Shown here one piece after another: positions 34,455-46,392 of a stretch of DNA of 64,000 nt (positions are counted from its first letter, which is position 1; each line of letters starts with the position of its first letter). Position numbers and translations under genes: made by a program. Source of the DNA: Occallatibacter riparius (GTDB lineage: Bacteria; Acidobacteriota; Terriglobia; Terriglobales; Acidobacteriaceae); contig NZ_CP093313.1 of NCBI RefSeq assembly GCF_025264625.1, forward strand, positions 3,286,001 through 3,350,000. Reading direction: 5' to 3'. Under the pieces are notes generated by a model that worked only from the letters and a program-made list of their open reading frames with translations, was not told the origin of the DNA and made no database searches.

Positions 34455-34481
34455 TGTCACATTCCTCAACCCTATCCCGTC
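34455..34481 (+). promoter_or_regulatory. ECF41-type sigma factor promoter
   Basis: TGTCACA, sixteen bases, CGTC: exactly the published ECF41 consensus (-35 TGTCACA, -10 CGTC, N16). It ends 28 bases before the ATG of the DUF6223-like gene whose downstream partner is an ECF41 sigma factor. Autoregulation is the straightforward inference. Confidence 0.85.
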
Positions 34482-34509
34482 CCAATATTGAAAACTGGGA
34501 AGGGAAACG

Positions 34510-34959
34510 ATGAGACGAACTTTCGCCATTACTCTCTGCATTGTGGCCGCAGCCGCGCTTTTCGTGGGCCTCGTACACATCGTTCTTGTGGCGGCGCATC
34601 TCTCTGAGCCGGCAGCGAACACGGTCCACGGTCTTACGATACGGAGGTTGTGGGCCACGGCGGCGTCGTTGCTGGCCCTCGTGGCGGCGGTGGGAGGAGG
34701 GATATCCCTCGCGCGTGCGTTCAATCGCTCGCATGCGAACTCTACTCGGCGTTTCGCCTTTTCGGCTCTGATCGCTGGTTCCGTAGCTGCTGCCGCTGGC
34801 TGGCTGAATCTCGCTTATGCACGCGGCGGTCCTGGCACCGGTAATGGAGTTGTCGGCGGCGCTGCGGCCTTTGTACTGGGGCTCGTCGCCGTGGCCCTTG
34901 GCGCAATAGCGCTTGCTCGCTTTCGTCGGACGGCTCTCAATCCGAGGCAAACAACGTGA
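34510..34959 (+). CDS. DUF6223-like four-TM protein
   Basis: 149 aa. Signal-like first helix (FAITLCIVAAAALFVGLVHI), then three more TM helices; the core GGPGTGNGVVGGAAAFVLGL and GAIALAR are the hallmark Gly-rich motif of DUF6223. GAAGGGAA precedes the ATG. It overlaps the sigma gene by four bases (GTGA), so it is cotranslated with it. It may act as sensor or anti-sigma partner of the ECF41 factor, but that is speculation. Confidence 0.75.
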   Translation: MRRTFAITLCIVAAAALFVGLVHIVLVAAHLSEPAANTVHGLTIRRLWATAASLLALVAAVGGGISLARAFNRSHANSTRRFAFSALIAGSVAAAAGWLNLAYARGGPGTGNGVVGGAAAFVLGLVAVALGAIALARFRRTALNPRQTT

Positions 34960-35903
34960 GTACCGCAACCGCGATCACCAACCCTGAGGACAGTTTCGAA
35001 CCGCACCGTCGTCGTCTACTTGGTCTTGCGTATCGAATGCTCGGTTCGATGTCCGATGCAGAAGATGCAGTGCAGGAGACCTATCTGCGCTGGCACGCGG
35101 CCGACCGCACCAAGGTTTCTGAGCCAAGGGCATTTCTCATGACGACCACCACCCGAATATGCCTGGACATGCTGACCTCTGCTCGCGCGCGCCGCGAGGA
35201 ATACGTGGGCCCCTGGCTGCCGGAGCCTGTCTTCGATACGGCTGCGCTCGCGCCCGACAAAGGTACAGAACTGGCCGAGGACTTATCGATCGCGCTGCTC
35301 CTCATCCTCGATAACTTGTCGCCGCTTCAACGCGCAGCATTTCTGCTGCATGACGTGTTCGATTTTTCATTCGCCGAAATTGCGATCGCCCTCGGCCGCA
35401 GCGAGGCCGCATGCCGGCAGCTTGCCTCCCGTGCTCGCGTAAACGTGCGCGCGGCACGCCCTCGCGGAACCAGCGTGTCTCCGGCACGTCCAGGCGAAAT
35501 CGACCGGAAACATGCCGAACTTATGTCCGCATTCGCTGCGGCTACAGCTGCGGGAGATCTCAATGCCCTTATGCAGGTTCTCGCCGCCGACGTGCGCGTT
35601 GTGACCGATGGAGGCGGAAAAGTTCGCTCAGCGCTCAATGTGATCGAAGGCGCTGATCGCGTTGCAAATTTCCTGGTGGAGGTTACCCGCAAGCGCCCCG
35701 ATGCCTGGTGGCAAGACGACTTCCGGCTGCGCATGGGCACCGTCAATGGTCTTCCCGGTCTCATTGTGGATTCTCCCGGTGGGCCGGTACAAACGACGGC
35801 GTTCGAAATTGAGCATGATCTCATTCGCGCAGTCTATGTTGTGCGCAATCCGGACAAGTTGCGCCATCTGGCCGTGGGCAGACGCCCGACCGCGGGCGAG
35901 TAA
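34956..35903 (+). CDS. sigJ: ECF41-family RNA polymerase sigma factor (SigJ-like)
   Basis: 315 aa. Sigma region 2 (RRRLLGLAYRMLGSMSDAED, AVQETYLRW) and region 4 (LSPLQRAAFLLHDVFDFSFA...EIAIALGRSEAACRQLASRA) are clear. The ~110-residue SnoaL-like C-terminal extension carries DGGGK and ends with NPDKLRHL, the two motifs by which ECF41 factors are defined and through which they self-regulate. There is no classical anti-sigma gene. A perfect ECF41 promoter lies upstream of the two-gene operon. Confidence 0.93.
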   Translation: MSTATAITNPEDSFEPHRRRLLGLAYRMLGSMSDAEDAVQETYLRWHAADRTKVSEPRAFLMTTTTRICLDMLTSARARREEYVGPWLPEPVFDTAALAPDKGTELAEDLSIALLLILDNLSPLQRAAFLLHDVFDFSFAEIAIALGRSEAACRQLASRARVNVRAARPRGTSVSPARPGEIDRKHAELMSAFAAATAAGDLNALMQVLAADVRVVTDGGGKVRSALNVIEGADRVANFLVEVTRKRPDAWWQDDFRLRMGTVNGLPGLIVDSPGGPVQTTAFEIEHDLIRAVYVVRNPDKLRHLAVGRRPTAGE

Positions 35904-35943
35904 GCGAAATGTGAATGCAATCTCTATCAGCGGAGTGACTGAA

Positions 35944-36384
35944 ATGACATCCACCCAGCCATCTCAAAATATGTCTTCGCAATCATCCTCATCCGTGGTC
36001 TCCATTGTCGGTGTGTGGGGTGTTCGCTATCAGGTCAGGGATGTTCAGCGCGCGATTTCGTTCTACACGCACATGCTTGGATTCAAGCTCGACATGCAGG
36101 CTCCGCCAGCTTTCGGCCAGGTATCGGTGAGCGGTCTCAAACTGATCCTTAGCGGCCCCGGAGCATCGGGATCCCGGCCGATGCCTGACGGGCGCGAACA
36201 GGAACCCGGTGGCTGGAATCGTGTGCTCCTCCAGGTGCAGGATCTGCCTGTGCGCATTGCCGAGCTCAAAGCTGCAGGTATGCGCTTCCGAAACGAAATG
36301 GAGGCCGGACCCGGCGGGAAGCAGATCCAGATTGAAGATCCTGATGGCAACCCCATTGAGTTGTTCGAGCCTGCCGGTCGCTAG
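35944..36384 (+). CDS. VOC (glyoxalase/bleomycin resistance fold) family protein
   Basis: 146 aa. A Ser/Gln-rich N-terminus is followed by two betaalphabetabetabeta modules: VWGVRYQVRDVQRAISFYTH and GFKLDM, then RVLLQVQDLPVRIAELKAAG and IQIEDPDGNPIELFEP. Lies 40 bases behind the sigma gene and is probably in its regulon. Candidate metal ligands are weak. Substrate unknown. ECF41 operons often carry small redox or metabolic enzymes. Confidence 0.85.
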   Translation: MTSTQPSQNMSSQSSSSVVSIVGVWGVRYQVRDVQRAISFYTHMLGFKLDMQAPPAFGQVSVSGLKLILSGPGASGSRPMPDGREQEPGGWNRVLLQVQDLPVRIAELKAAGMRFRNEMEAGPGGKQIQIEDPDGNPIELFEPAGR

Positions 36385-36470
36385 GTGCCGCATGCGTCCC
36401 AAGTGGCGGCGCTCGAGTGCGCGCCAGTGGCGTTGTCGGCGCTGCCAGGTACGTCGCGCCGCCAGAAAAA

Positions 36471-36501
36471 CAATGGCCGCTGCACAGGGCAGCGGCCATT
36501 G
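36471..36501 (-). terminator. Intrinsic terminator of the beta-galactosidase gene
   Basis: Perfect 13-bp stem CAATGGCCGCTGC / GCAGCGGCCATTG with a 5-base loop; on the minus strand it is followed by TTTTTCTGG. It lies 18 bases past the lacZ stop. Confidence 0.88.
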
Positions 36502-36519
36502 CGTTGTTTCAGTTCTCGG

Positions 36520-39826
<3,307 letters not shown>

Positions 39827-39860
39827 TAATGGATCCCGAAGCGGTGTGTTGCCAGATCAA

Positions 39861-41123
39861 TTAATCCGCTGCAACTTCTCCGATGCGCTCCTTTGTGCCT
39901 GTTGCGCGATAGCTGAAGACGCGTGCTCGCGCGATGGCCCCGGCCGGCCAGGAGCGTTTCCAGCGAATTCCGAATTCGAGCAGCAGCATGCAAATGGTTG
40001 CGGTGCAGAAAGCGAAACAGGCTATGCCGGCGGCGTAGGTGCCGGTGAGGTCCTTGAGCATGCCGAGAAGGGAAGGCAGGAAAAATCCGCCAAGTCCGCC
40101 AGCAGCACCAACGATGCCCGTGACTATTTCAATTTCAACCGGGAAGCGTTGCGGCACCATTTGGAATACCGCTCCATTGCCCATGCCGAGCATGCCCATG
40201 ACGACAAACAGCAGCGGCACCACGACCATCACGGGAGGAAGCGTGCAGACCAGCAAGAGGCAGAGTGCGACCGCTCCGAAGAGACCCAGCAACATGCGGA
40301 AGCCACCGGCTTTATCGGAGAGCCAGCCACCGACAGGACGAAGAAAGCTGCCGGAAAGGACAACGATGGTGGTGAGGTCCCCGGCCGCGATTTTGCTGAG
40401 ATGGTACTGATCGTGGAAGAAGACCGACAGAAAGCTGGTCATGCCGACGAAGCCGCCGAAGGTGAGGCTGTAAAGCAGGCAGAATCGCCATGTGTCGGCC
40501 GTGCGCAGAAGAGTGCCGTAGCTGCTCCAGGGTTTGGGAGCCGCTTTTGATGGGCTGTTTCGCGCGAGCAGGAAGAAGACTGCCAGCACCGCGCAGATGG
40601 GCAGCAGAGCCATCGCGAAGACGACATGCCATCCGTAATGCTGCGCGAGGCGCGGTCCGAAGAGCGTGGCGACGAGCGTGCCGGAGTTGCCGGCGCCAGC
40701 AATGCCCATAGCTAGTCCCTGATGCTCGGGCGGATACCAGCGCCCGGCGAGTGGAAGGGCCACGGCGAAACTTGCGCCGGCGATGCCCAGCAGAAATCCA
40801 ACGATGTAGAGCTGCCAGAGCTGCGACGCAAAGTGCCATCCGAGGATGAGCGGAACGAGCGTTAGTGAGAGTCCGAGGATACCGACGCGGCGGCCGCCAA
40901 ATCGATCAGCGAGGAGACCAAGGATGGGACGGAAGAACGAGCCGCCTAGCAAAGGCACTGCTGTGAGAAGTCCCTTTTGCGTAGCGGACAGGTGCATCTG
41001 CTCCGCGATGAAAGGCGTGAGGGGCCCGAAGAGGACCCACACCATGAACGATATGTCGAAGTAAAGGAATGCGGAAACGAGTGTAGGAAGATGGCCGCTC
41101 TTTGCGAAAGATGTTTTCTTCAT
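39861..41123 (-). CDS. NarK/NNP-type nitrate/nitrite MFS transporter
   Basis: 420 aa, 12 TM helices. NNP hallmarks: FMVWVLFGPLTPFIAEQMHL at TM1, the loop GRRVGILG, the nitrate signature GIAGAGNSGTLVATLFGPRL in TM5 and GAAGGLGGFFLPSLLGM in TM11. The Arg in TM2 region (SFFRPILGLLADRF) and in TM8 (GSFLRPVGGWLSDKAGG) are the substrate-binding candidates. AGAGGAG precedes the start. It is the last gene of the nas unit, 32 bases downstream of the nitrate reductase gene, and should import nitrate. Confidence 0.92.
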   Translation of the reverse strand: MKKTSFAKSGHLPTLVSAFLYFDISFMVWVLFGPLTPFIAEQMHLSATQKGLLTAVPLLGGSFFRPILGLLADRFGGRRVGILGLSLTLVPLILGWHFASQLWQLYIVGFLLGIAGASFAVALPLAGRWYPPEHQGLAMGIAGAGNSGTLVATLFGPRLAQHYGWHVVFAMALLPICAVLAVFFLLARNSPSKAAPKPWSSYGTLLRTADTWRFCLLYSLTFGGFVGMTSFLSVFFHDQYHLSKIAAGDLTTIVVLSGSFLRPVGGWLSDKAGGFRMLLGLFGAVALCLLLVCTLPPVMVVVPLLFVVMGMLGMGNGAVFQMVPQRFPVEIEIVTGIVGAAGGLGGFFLPSLLGMLKDLTGTYAAGIACFAFCTATICMLLLEFGIRWKRSWPAGAIARARVFSYRATGTKERIGEVAAD

Positions 41124-41155
41124 GCGGATGGCTCCTCTTGTATGCGATAGCTGGA

Positions 41156-43360
41156 TCAGGAATGTGCTGTGGGGGACTTTTCAACGCGCACGGCACACTG
41201 CTTGAAGTTGGGCTCGCGTGAGATGGGGTCGAATGCGCTCTGCGTGACCTGATTGGCGTTGGTTTCGGCAAAGTGGAATGGCAGAAACACCTGTCCCGCG
41301 GCGATGATCTCGGTTACGCGGAGCTCGACACGATTGACGCGGCCGCGGGCGGACACGATGTCGACCCGATCGTGGGGCTTGAGATTGAGCCTGACGGCAT
41401 CAGTGGGATTCATCTCGAGCCAGGCACGCGGCGACAGTTGCTGCAGGATGGAGATGGCTCCAGTCTTGGTTCGAGTGTGCCAGTGTTCGACTGTGCGTCC
41501 TGTGTTAAGCACGAAAGGGAACTCGGAAGAGGGCTGCTCGGGAAAGGGCGCCCAGTGCGTTGGGATGAGCCGCGCGCGAGTGTCTTCGGTTTCGAAATGT
41601 CCATCCGCATAGAGCCTGCGCGTGCTTGAAGGATCGTCAGGCGAGGTCGCGGTGAAGGGCCACTGGATGCCGCCGGAAGACTCGATCGCATCGTAGGTCA
41701 TGCCTGAGTAGTCGCAGAGCCGGCCGCTCGATACGCGACGCCATTCCTCGAAGGCATCTGAAGGCCGCTGCCATTGCGGGAACAGCTCTTCGCGACAGCC
41801 GAGCTTGTCGGCAAGCTGGAGGAAGATATCGAAATCAGAGCGCGCCTCGGCGGGCGGGTTGACGGCTTTGTTCACTTTGCTCACGCGGCGTTCTGAGTTG
41901 GTGTAGCTGCCCTCCTTTTCGCCCCAGATGGCAGCGGGAAGGACAAGATGAGCGAGTTCTGTTGTGGGTGTGGGATGGAAGCCGTCCTGCACAACGAGGA
42001 AGTCCAGATTGCCGAGAGCGTGGCGCAGCACGTCAATGTTGGGAAACGACACGATGGGGTTTGTACCGATGATCCACAGCGCGCGGATTCTTCCGGCGAC
42101 GGCCGCTTCAATGATGTCGGGATAGGCGAGCCCGCGCGCAGCAGGGATGCAGCTGGCGTCGATGTTCCAGATCTGCGCCAGCTCGTTGCGGTGGTCTTCT
42201 GACTCAAACTTGCGATAGCCGGGCAGCGACGAACTGAAGCCGGCTTCGCGCGTCCCCATGGCATTGCATTGTCCGGTGATGGAAAACGGAGACGCGCCAG
42301 CGCGACCGACGCTTCCGGTAAGCAGCGCAAGGTTGTTGATCGCGTTTACAGTCTCGGTGCCCTTGGTGCTGTGGTTCACGCCCATCGTCCATCCGATGAA
42401 CGGAGCGCGCGCGCCGGCACAGAGATGAGCGACGCGGCGGATGAGAGGCTCATCAAGACCTGTGATTCCTGCGGCATACTCCAGCGTGTATGGTTCGAGG
42501 GAGCTACGCAGCTCATCGAAACCGCTGGTGTGCGCGTCGACGTAAGACTCGTTGTAGAGGTGCTCGTCGATGATGACGCGGAGCATCGCATTGATAAGCG
42601 CGAGATCAGAGCGAGGCTTGATGGGCAGATGAAGATCCGCCATCATCGCTGTTTTGGTGACACGCGGATCCACAACGATGAGCGTCTTGCTCTTGTTCGC
42701 TTCGAGGCGTGTACAGAGAATGGGGTGGTTCTCCGCGATGTTCGCGCCGATCAGCAGGATCACATCTGCGAGTTCGAGGTCTTGGTAGGCGCCGGGCGGC
42801 CCATCGCTTCCGAAGGAGCGCTTGTAACCCGCGACTGCCGTTGACATGCACAGAGTGGTGTTGCCGTCGTAATGGCGTGTTCCGATGCCGAGCTGAACCA
42901 GCTTGCCGAGCGTGTAGAACTCCTCGGTGACGAGCTGGCCGGTGCTGATGACGCCGATCGACTCCGGACCGTGCTTCTCCTGTACTGCGCGGAAGCGTTC
43001 GGCCATTGTGCTTAACGCGTCATCCCAACTGACACGAGTGAGGGCTCCGTCTCTGCGCAATAAGGGGTAAAGCGCGCGGCCTTCGGCTTCAATGGCGTAA
43101 TGCTCGGCCAGGCCCTTGGGGCACAGTTTTCCGCGATTGACCGGATGATGTGGATTGCCGCGCACGCTTACTACTTTGTTCTCGCGTACGCCGAGTTGCA
43201 TTCCGCAACCGACCGAGCAATAACCGCAGGTGCTGTTCACCCAGCGCTCAGCGTGTTTGCGCGCGGACGTGTAGCCGAGCACCGGATCGTCTGCGTAGGC
43301 GTATTTCGCGGCGCGGGTGTCGAGGCCACTTCTGCTGCGGAACCATTGCAGAAGGCTCAT
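41156..43360 (-). CDS. Assimilatory (Nas/NarB-type) nitrate reductase catalytic subunit
   Basis: 734 aa molybdopterin oxidoreductase. The N-terminal [4Fe-4S] motif is CGYCSVGC, with the fourth Cys in KLCPKGL; Mo-bis-MGD blocks include VISTGQLVTEEFYTLGKLVQ, ILLIGANIAENHPILCTRLE, FIGWTMGVNHSTKGTETVNA and VLNTGRTVEHWHTRT near the C-terminus. There is no Tat signal, so it works in the cytoplasm. It overlaps the Fe-S/anchor gene by ATGA. No C-terminal [2Fe-2S] Bfd domain is present, implying external electron supply. Confidence 0.92.
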   Translation of the reverse strand: MSLLQWFRSRSGLDTRAAKYAYADDPVLGYTSARKHAERWVNSTCGYCSVGCGMQLGVRENKVVSVRGNPHHPVNRGKLCPKGLAEHYAIEAEGRALYPLLRRDGALTRVSWDDALSTMAERFRAVQEKHGPESIGVISTGQLVTEEFYTLGKLVQLGIGTRHYDGNTTLCMSTAVAGYKRSFGSDGPPGAYQDLELADVILLIGANIAENHPILCTRLEANKSKTLIVVDPRVTKTAMMADLHLPIKPRSDLALINAMLRVIIDEHLYNESYVDAHTSGFDELRSSLEPYTLEYAAGITGLDEPLIRRVAHLCAGARAPFIGWTMGVNHSTKGTETVNAINNLALLTGSVGRAGASPFSITGQCNAMGTREAGFSSSLPGYRKFESEDHRNELAQIWNIDASCIPAARGLAYPDIIEAAVAGRIRALWIIGTNPIVSFPNIDVLRHALGNLDFLVVQDGFHPTPTTELAHLVLPAAIWGEKEGSYTNSERRVSKVNKAVNPPAEARSDFDIFLQLADKLGCREELFPQWQRPSDAFEEWRRVSSGRLCDYSGMTYDAIESSGGIQWPFTATSPDDPSSTRRLYADGHFETEDTRARLIPTHWAPFPEQPSSEFPFVLNTGRTVEHWHTRTKTGAISILQQLSPRAWLEMNPTDAVRLNLKPHDRVDIVSARGRVNRVELRVTEIIAAGQVFLPFHFAETNANQVTQSAFDPISREPNFKQCAVRVEKSPTAHS

Positions 43361-44892
43361 GCGGCCTCCTGCGCGAGGTAGCCGCTGGCAATGTTGCTGG
43401 GCACGACGCTTACGAAGAAGAGATAGCGTCCAATGAATTCGCCGCCAAGGAGAAGGAGAAGGCCGAGCGTGCGGAAATAGATGCTGTCGGCGGCGACGAT
43501 GAAGCTAACGCCCACGATGAGCATGAAGGCCCGTAGGAGCAACTTATTCAGCAGGACGGAGGAAAGCAGCTGCCAGCTCGCGAACAACTCATGGCGCGAG
43601 GCAAAACGCAACCAGAGAAGCTTGACGGCAACGGCGGCGGCGACGGCAACAGCGGCCAGCAGCAATGCGGTGTTCAGTGCATAGTGGCCATTGCTCAAAG
43701 CATCGGCCGCTGACACTCCCAGCAGGAATGTGGTTGCGAAGAACTCGAGGAAGGTGATGGGGCTGTTCCATGCGGGCCGGCCAGGCGCAAGGTAAAGCCG
43801 GGCACTCGCAGCTACGCCGCAGGCTCCAAGGAGCACAGTGCAAACACCGAAGAAACCCACGCCCGCAAGGCGGAAGAACAGTGCCGCCGAGTAGATGGTT
43901 GCGGCGGCTGCGAACAGCGTGAAGAGGAGTACTTCCCGGCTGAGCCAGGAGCGCCGCCACATTTTCATCGCGCGAGCAGCGTAAATAGGTCTGCCCAGGT
44001 GAAGTGTGGACGCGCTGAGAGCAGCGAGCGCGACGACCAAGGCGATAAGCGCCGCTGAATCGTGCGCACCTCTTCCGACAAGCTGCATCCATGCGATCGC
44101 TCCGAAGACGCCAACTGAGAGCTGCGTAAGCACGGTCATGAAAATCAGCGGCCAATGTGCATGTTCGATGCGCAGATGTGTGATATCGACCTTGCGAAGA
44201 TCGCCAGGGGCGGATTTAGGAAGGGTGATGCGAGTTGTCGACAGGCTGTCATCGGCAGAAGGCATGCCGGGCGAGTTGGCGAGGGGCTTGTACTCCGTTC
44301 GCCAGTCGGCGATGTTGACAAGCTCGATCTGGATCGCATTTTCAGGGCAGGCTGAGACGCATGCGGGGCTCTGGCCGCGCTCCAGGCGCCCATAGCACAT
44401 ATCGCATTTGCCCACGACGCCGCGTTCCGGGTTGTACTGCGGGACTCCGTAGGAGCAATTCCAGGTGCAGTATTGGCATCCGATGCATGCGTCGGCGCTG
44501 TGGCTCACAATGCCGGTGAGGCCATCCTTGGAGTAGGCATCCACGGGGCAGCCGGTCATGCACGTGGGCTCCAGGCAGTGATTGCAGCCGATGGAGAGGT
44601 AATGGCGTTGCGTGAAGGGGTATGAGCCTCCTTCGATCTCGCCAACGCGTCTCCAGAGAATGTCGGCGGGGTTGCCATTCTGTTCATTGCAGGCAACCAC
44701 GCAGCATTTGCAGCCAATGCACTTCGTCATGTCGAAGTGGAATCGGTATTGTTCCCCGGGGCCGGGAGTTGGTAATCCGTGTTGCAATGGCGCAGCTCCA
44801 CAAAATGCTCCCGCGCCGTCAGTCTCTGGTGCGACTGGCGGGAAGAAAGCGATGGCGGATTCCTGCATTCGTTCGATCAGGGGAAGTTCCAC
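43357..44892 (-). CDS. DmsB-DmsC-like fusion: four-cluster ferredoxin with membrane anchor
   Basis: 511 aa from GTG 44892 (CGGAG seven bases before); GTG 44946 would add 18 residues. Residues ~50-235 hold four Cys groups (CIGCKCCVVAC; CNHCLEPTCMTGCP; CIGCQYCTWNC; CDMCYGRLERGQSPACVSACP), as in DmsB. From ~270 on are about eight TM helices of DmsC type (HWPLIFMTVLTQLSVGVFGA). It overlaps the nitrate reductase gene by ATGA. Such a fusion should pass quinol electrons to the cytoplasmic nitrate reductase. This is inference from architecture; no nitrate-reductase electron partner of the usual NasB type is nearby. Confidence 0.88.
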   Translation of the reverse strand: MELPLIERMQESAIAFFPPVAPETDGAGAFCGAAPLQHGLPTPGPGEQYRFHFDMTKCIGCKCCVVACNEQNGNPADILWRRVGEIEGGSYPFTQRHYLSIGCNHCLEPTCMTGCPVDAYSKDGLTGIVSHSADACIGCQYCTWNCSYGVPQYNPERGVVGKCDMCYGRLERGQSPACVSACPENAIQIELVNIADWRTEYKPLANSPGMPSADDSLSTTRITLPKSAPGDLRKVDITHLRIEHAHWPLIFMTVLTQLSVGVFGAIAWMQLVGRGAHDSAALIALVVALAALSASTLHLGRPIYAARAMKMWRRSWLSREVLLFTLFAAAATIYSAALFFRLAGVGFFGVCTVLLGACGVAASARLYLAPGRPAWNSPITFLEFFATTFLLGVSAADALSNGHYALNTALLLAAVAVAAAVAVKLLWLRFASRHELFASWQLLSSVLLNKLLLRAFMLIVGVSFIVAADSIYFRTLGLLLLLGGEFIGRYLFFVSVVPSNIASGYLAQEAA

Positions 44893-45434
44893 GGTAGCTC
44901 CGTTGCGCGATGCGGCGGGGTTGCGAAGAGATACACAGCGGTCCACGCGAGAGCGAATCTCACGACGCGTGCTGCGGATGCATGTTCTATGCGGTAGCTC
45001 TTCAGGGAGCCGTAGAGGTTCGCTCAGTGGAACGCGCCGGCAGACAGAGCCGGTGGGGGAAGGGAGAGCGTCAAAACGCTGCTCCGATCAGAGCGATTGC
45101 GTTGAGCATAACTGGAGATTGAGTGGTACGCAAGAGCACGGTGCACATTTGCGTAAGGACCGCATGAAGACCGTGCGCGAGCTGAATTTTGCGCTGACTC
45201 TCATACGATCCTGATGCGCGTGCGTGTAAACACCAGAGAAGGTCGCATGGTTGCATCAGGCACCGGGATGTGCCGATTGTGATGCAATCGCCTGCCAGCG
45301 CAGCCCTCGCGTTCTGCGTTTCTTCCTCTTCGTCATCCGACGGCGATCTCTCACTTCCTCATTCGATTCCATTCAGCGCACGTGGCTGTGCGCATGTGCG
45401 TTTCACCTTGTTGTCGCTTTCTTTGGAGGCTGGT
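44893..45434. other. Divergent control region between nas unit and plus-strand assimilation genes
   Basis: 542 bases without a credible gene. Hairpins that the minus transcript would carry include CCGGC-TCTGTCT-GCCGG (45037-45053), GCTC-TGATCG-GAGC (45081-45094) and AGCGT-TTTG-ACGCT (about 45067-45080). None shows the AxxGxx hexaloops of known ANTAR targets. GGAGG at 45425 is the ribosome site of the plus-strand beta-barrel gene. Confidence 0.45.
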
Positions 45435-46265
45435 ATGCGCAAGCTCTTTTATGTAGTTGTGTTCACATCACTCATTGCATCGTGCTATGGGCAGGGGCGT
45501 TTCGTGGACGCGTGGCAGAAGCGCGTACGCGTGACATCGTCGCAACAGCCTGGCTGGGCAGTGCCGGTATTCACGCCTTCTTCAGGCCTGGTGCAACTGA
45601 TCCGCTTTGACGCGATCCGGCAGTACTCGCCCACGCATACCACCACATGGAACGTGGATGGCGGGAAGGGATTCAACATCATTCCCTGGTACAAAACCGA
45701 ACTGGATTTGAATTTGCCGCCATTCCTACTTCACGATGCCAAGAACACTGTAGATGGGCCGGGCGATTTCAGCCTGCTGCTCAAGTACCGTCTTCTCGGA
45801 GCCAATGAGATGAAAGGGAACTATTCGGTCAGCGCGGCTGTGGCGGGGTCGGTTCCCACCGGCAGCCACAAGAACGGAAGTGCGGACGGAACCGTCGCGC
45901 CGACGGTGTTTGTGGGCAAAGGCTTTCGTTCGTTCGACGTGCAGAGCGCCGCCGCGATGGCGCTTCCAACCGGGCACACTGCCGCCAGTGGCCGGCCAAT
46001 CAGCTGGAATACCGCTTTTCAGTACAAGGTCAAGCGCATCTTCTGGCCGGAACTGGAGATAAGCTCCACGTTCTTCCGCGGAGGGCCGCACGACGGCAAA
46101 GCCCAGACGTTCCTGGCGCCTGGACTTGAAGTGAGCAAAATCAAGTTGACATCCAATGAAACAAGCAGGCTAGCCGTTGTATTCGGCGCGGGCGAACAGA
46201 TCGCGGTGACGCACTATCACACATACAATCACGCGCTCTCGTTCACCTCGCGGCTGGTCTTCTAG
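45435..46265 (+). CDS. Outer-membrane beta-barrel protein in the nitrate island
   Basis: 276 aa from ATG 45435, five bases after GGAGG, giving signal peptide MRKLFYVVVFTSLIASCYGQ. The body alternates strands (DFSLLLKYRLLGANEMKGNY; SVSAAVAGSVPTGSHKNGSA; WNTAFQYKVKRIFWPELEIS) and ends SFTSRLVF, a terminal-Phe barrel signature. It resembles meta-pathway-type transporter barrels. Position suggests an outer-membrane route for nitrate or nitrite, but nothing in the sequence proves it. Confidence 0.75.
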   Translation: MRKLFYVVVFTSLIASCYGQGRFVDAWQKRVRVTSSQQPGWAVPVFTPSSGLVQLIRFDAIRQYSPTHTTTWNVDGGKGFNIIPWYKTELDLNLPPFLLHDAKNTVDGPGDFSLLLKYRLLGANEMKGNYSVSAAVAGSVPTGSHKNGSADGTVAPTVFVGKGFRSFDVQSAAAMALPTGHTAASGRPISWNTAFQYKVKRIFWPELEISSTFFRGGPHDGKAQTFLAPGLEVSKIKLTSNETSRLAVVFGAGEQIAVTHYHTYNHALSFTSRLVF

Positions 46266-46392
46266 TGGGACGCAGAGAAAAACTCCGATGGTAGGATAGC
46301 CTCAACGCCGCACTTCAATGGCGCAGACGCAGCGTTCAGCGGGCTATCCACATCGAATGAACATCAACCAGTCCAGCCAGAAAAGAGACACG

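Noticed and set aside
44893..45434. ANTAR-type double hairpin in the nas leader
   Set aside because: Several small hairpins exist but none has the AxxGxx hexaloop, so no claim of a target site is made.
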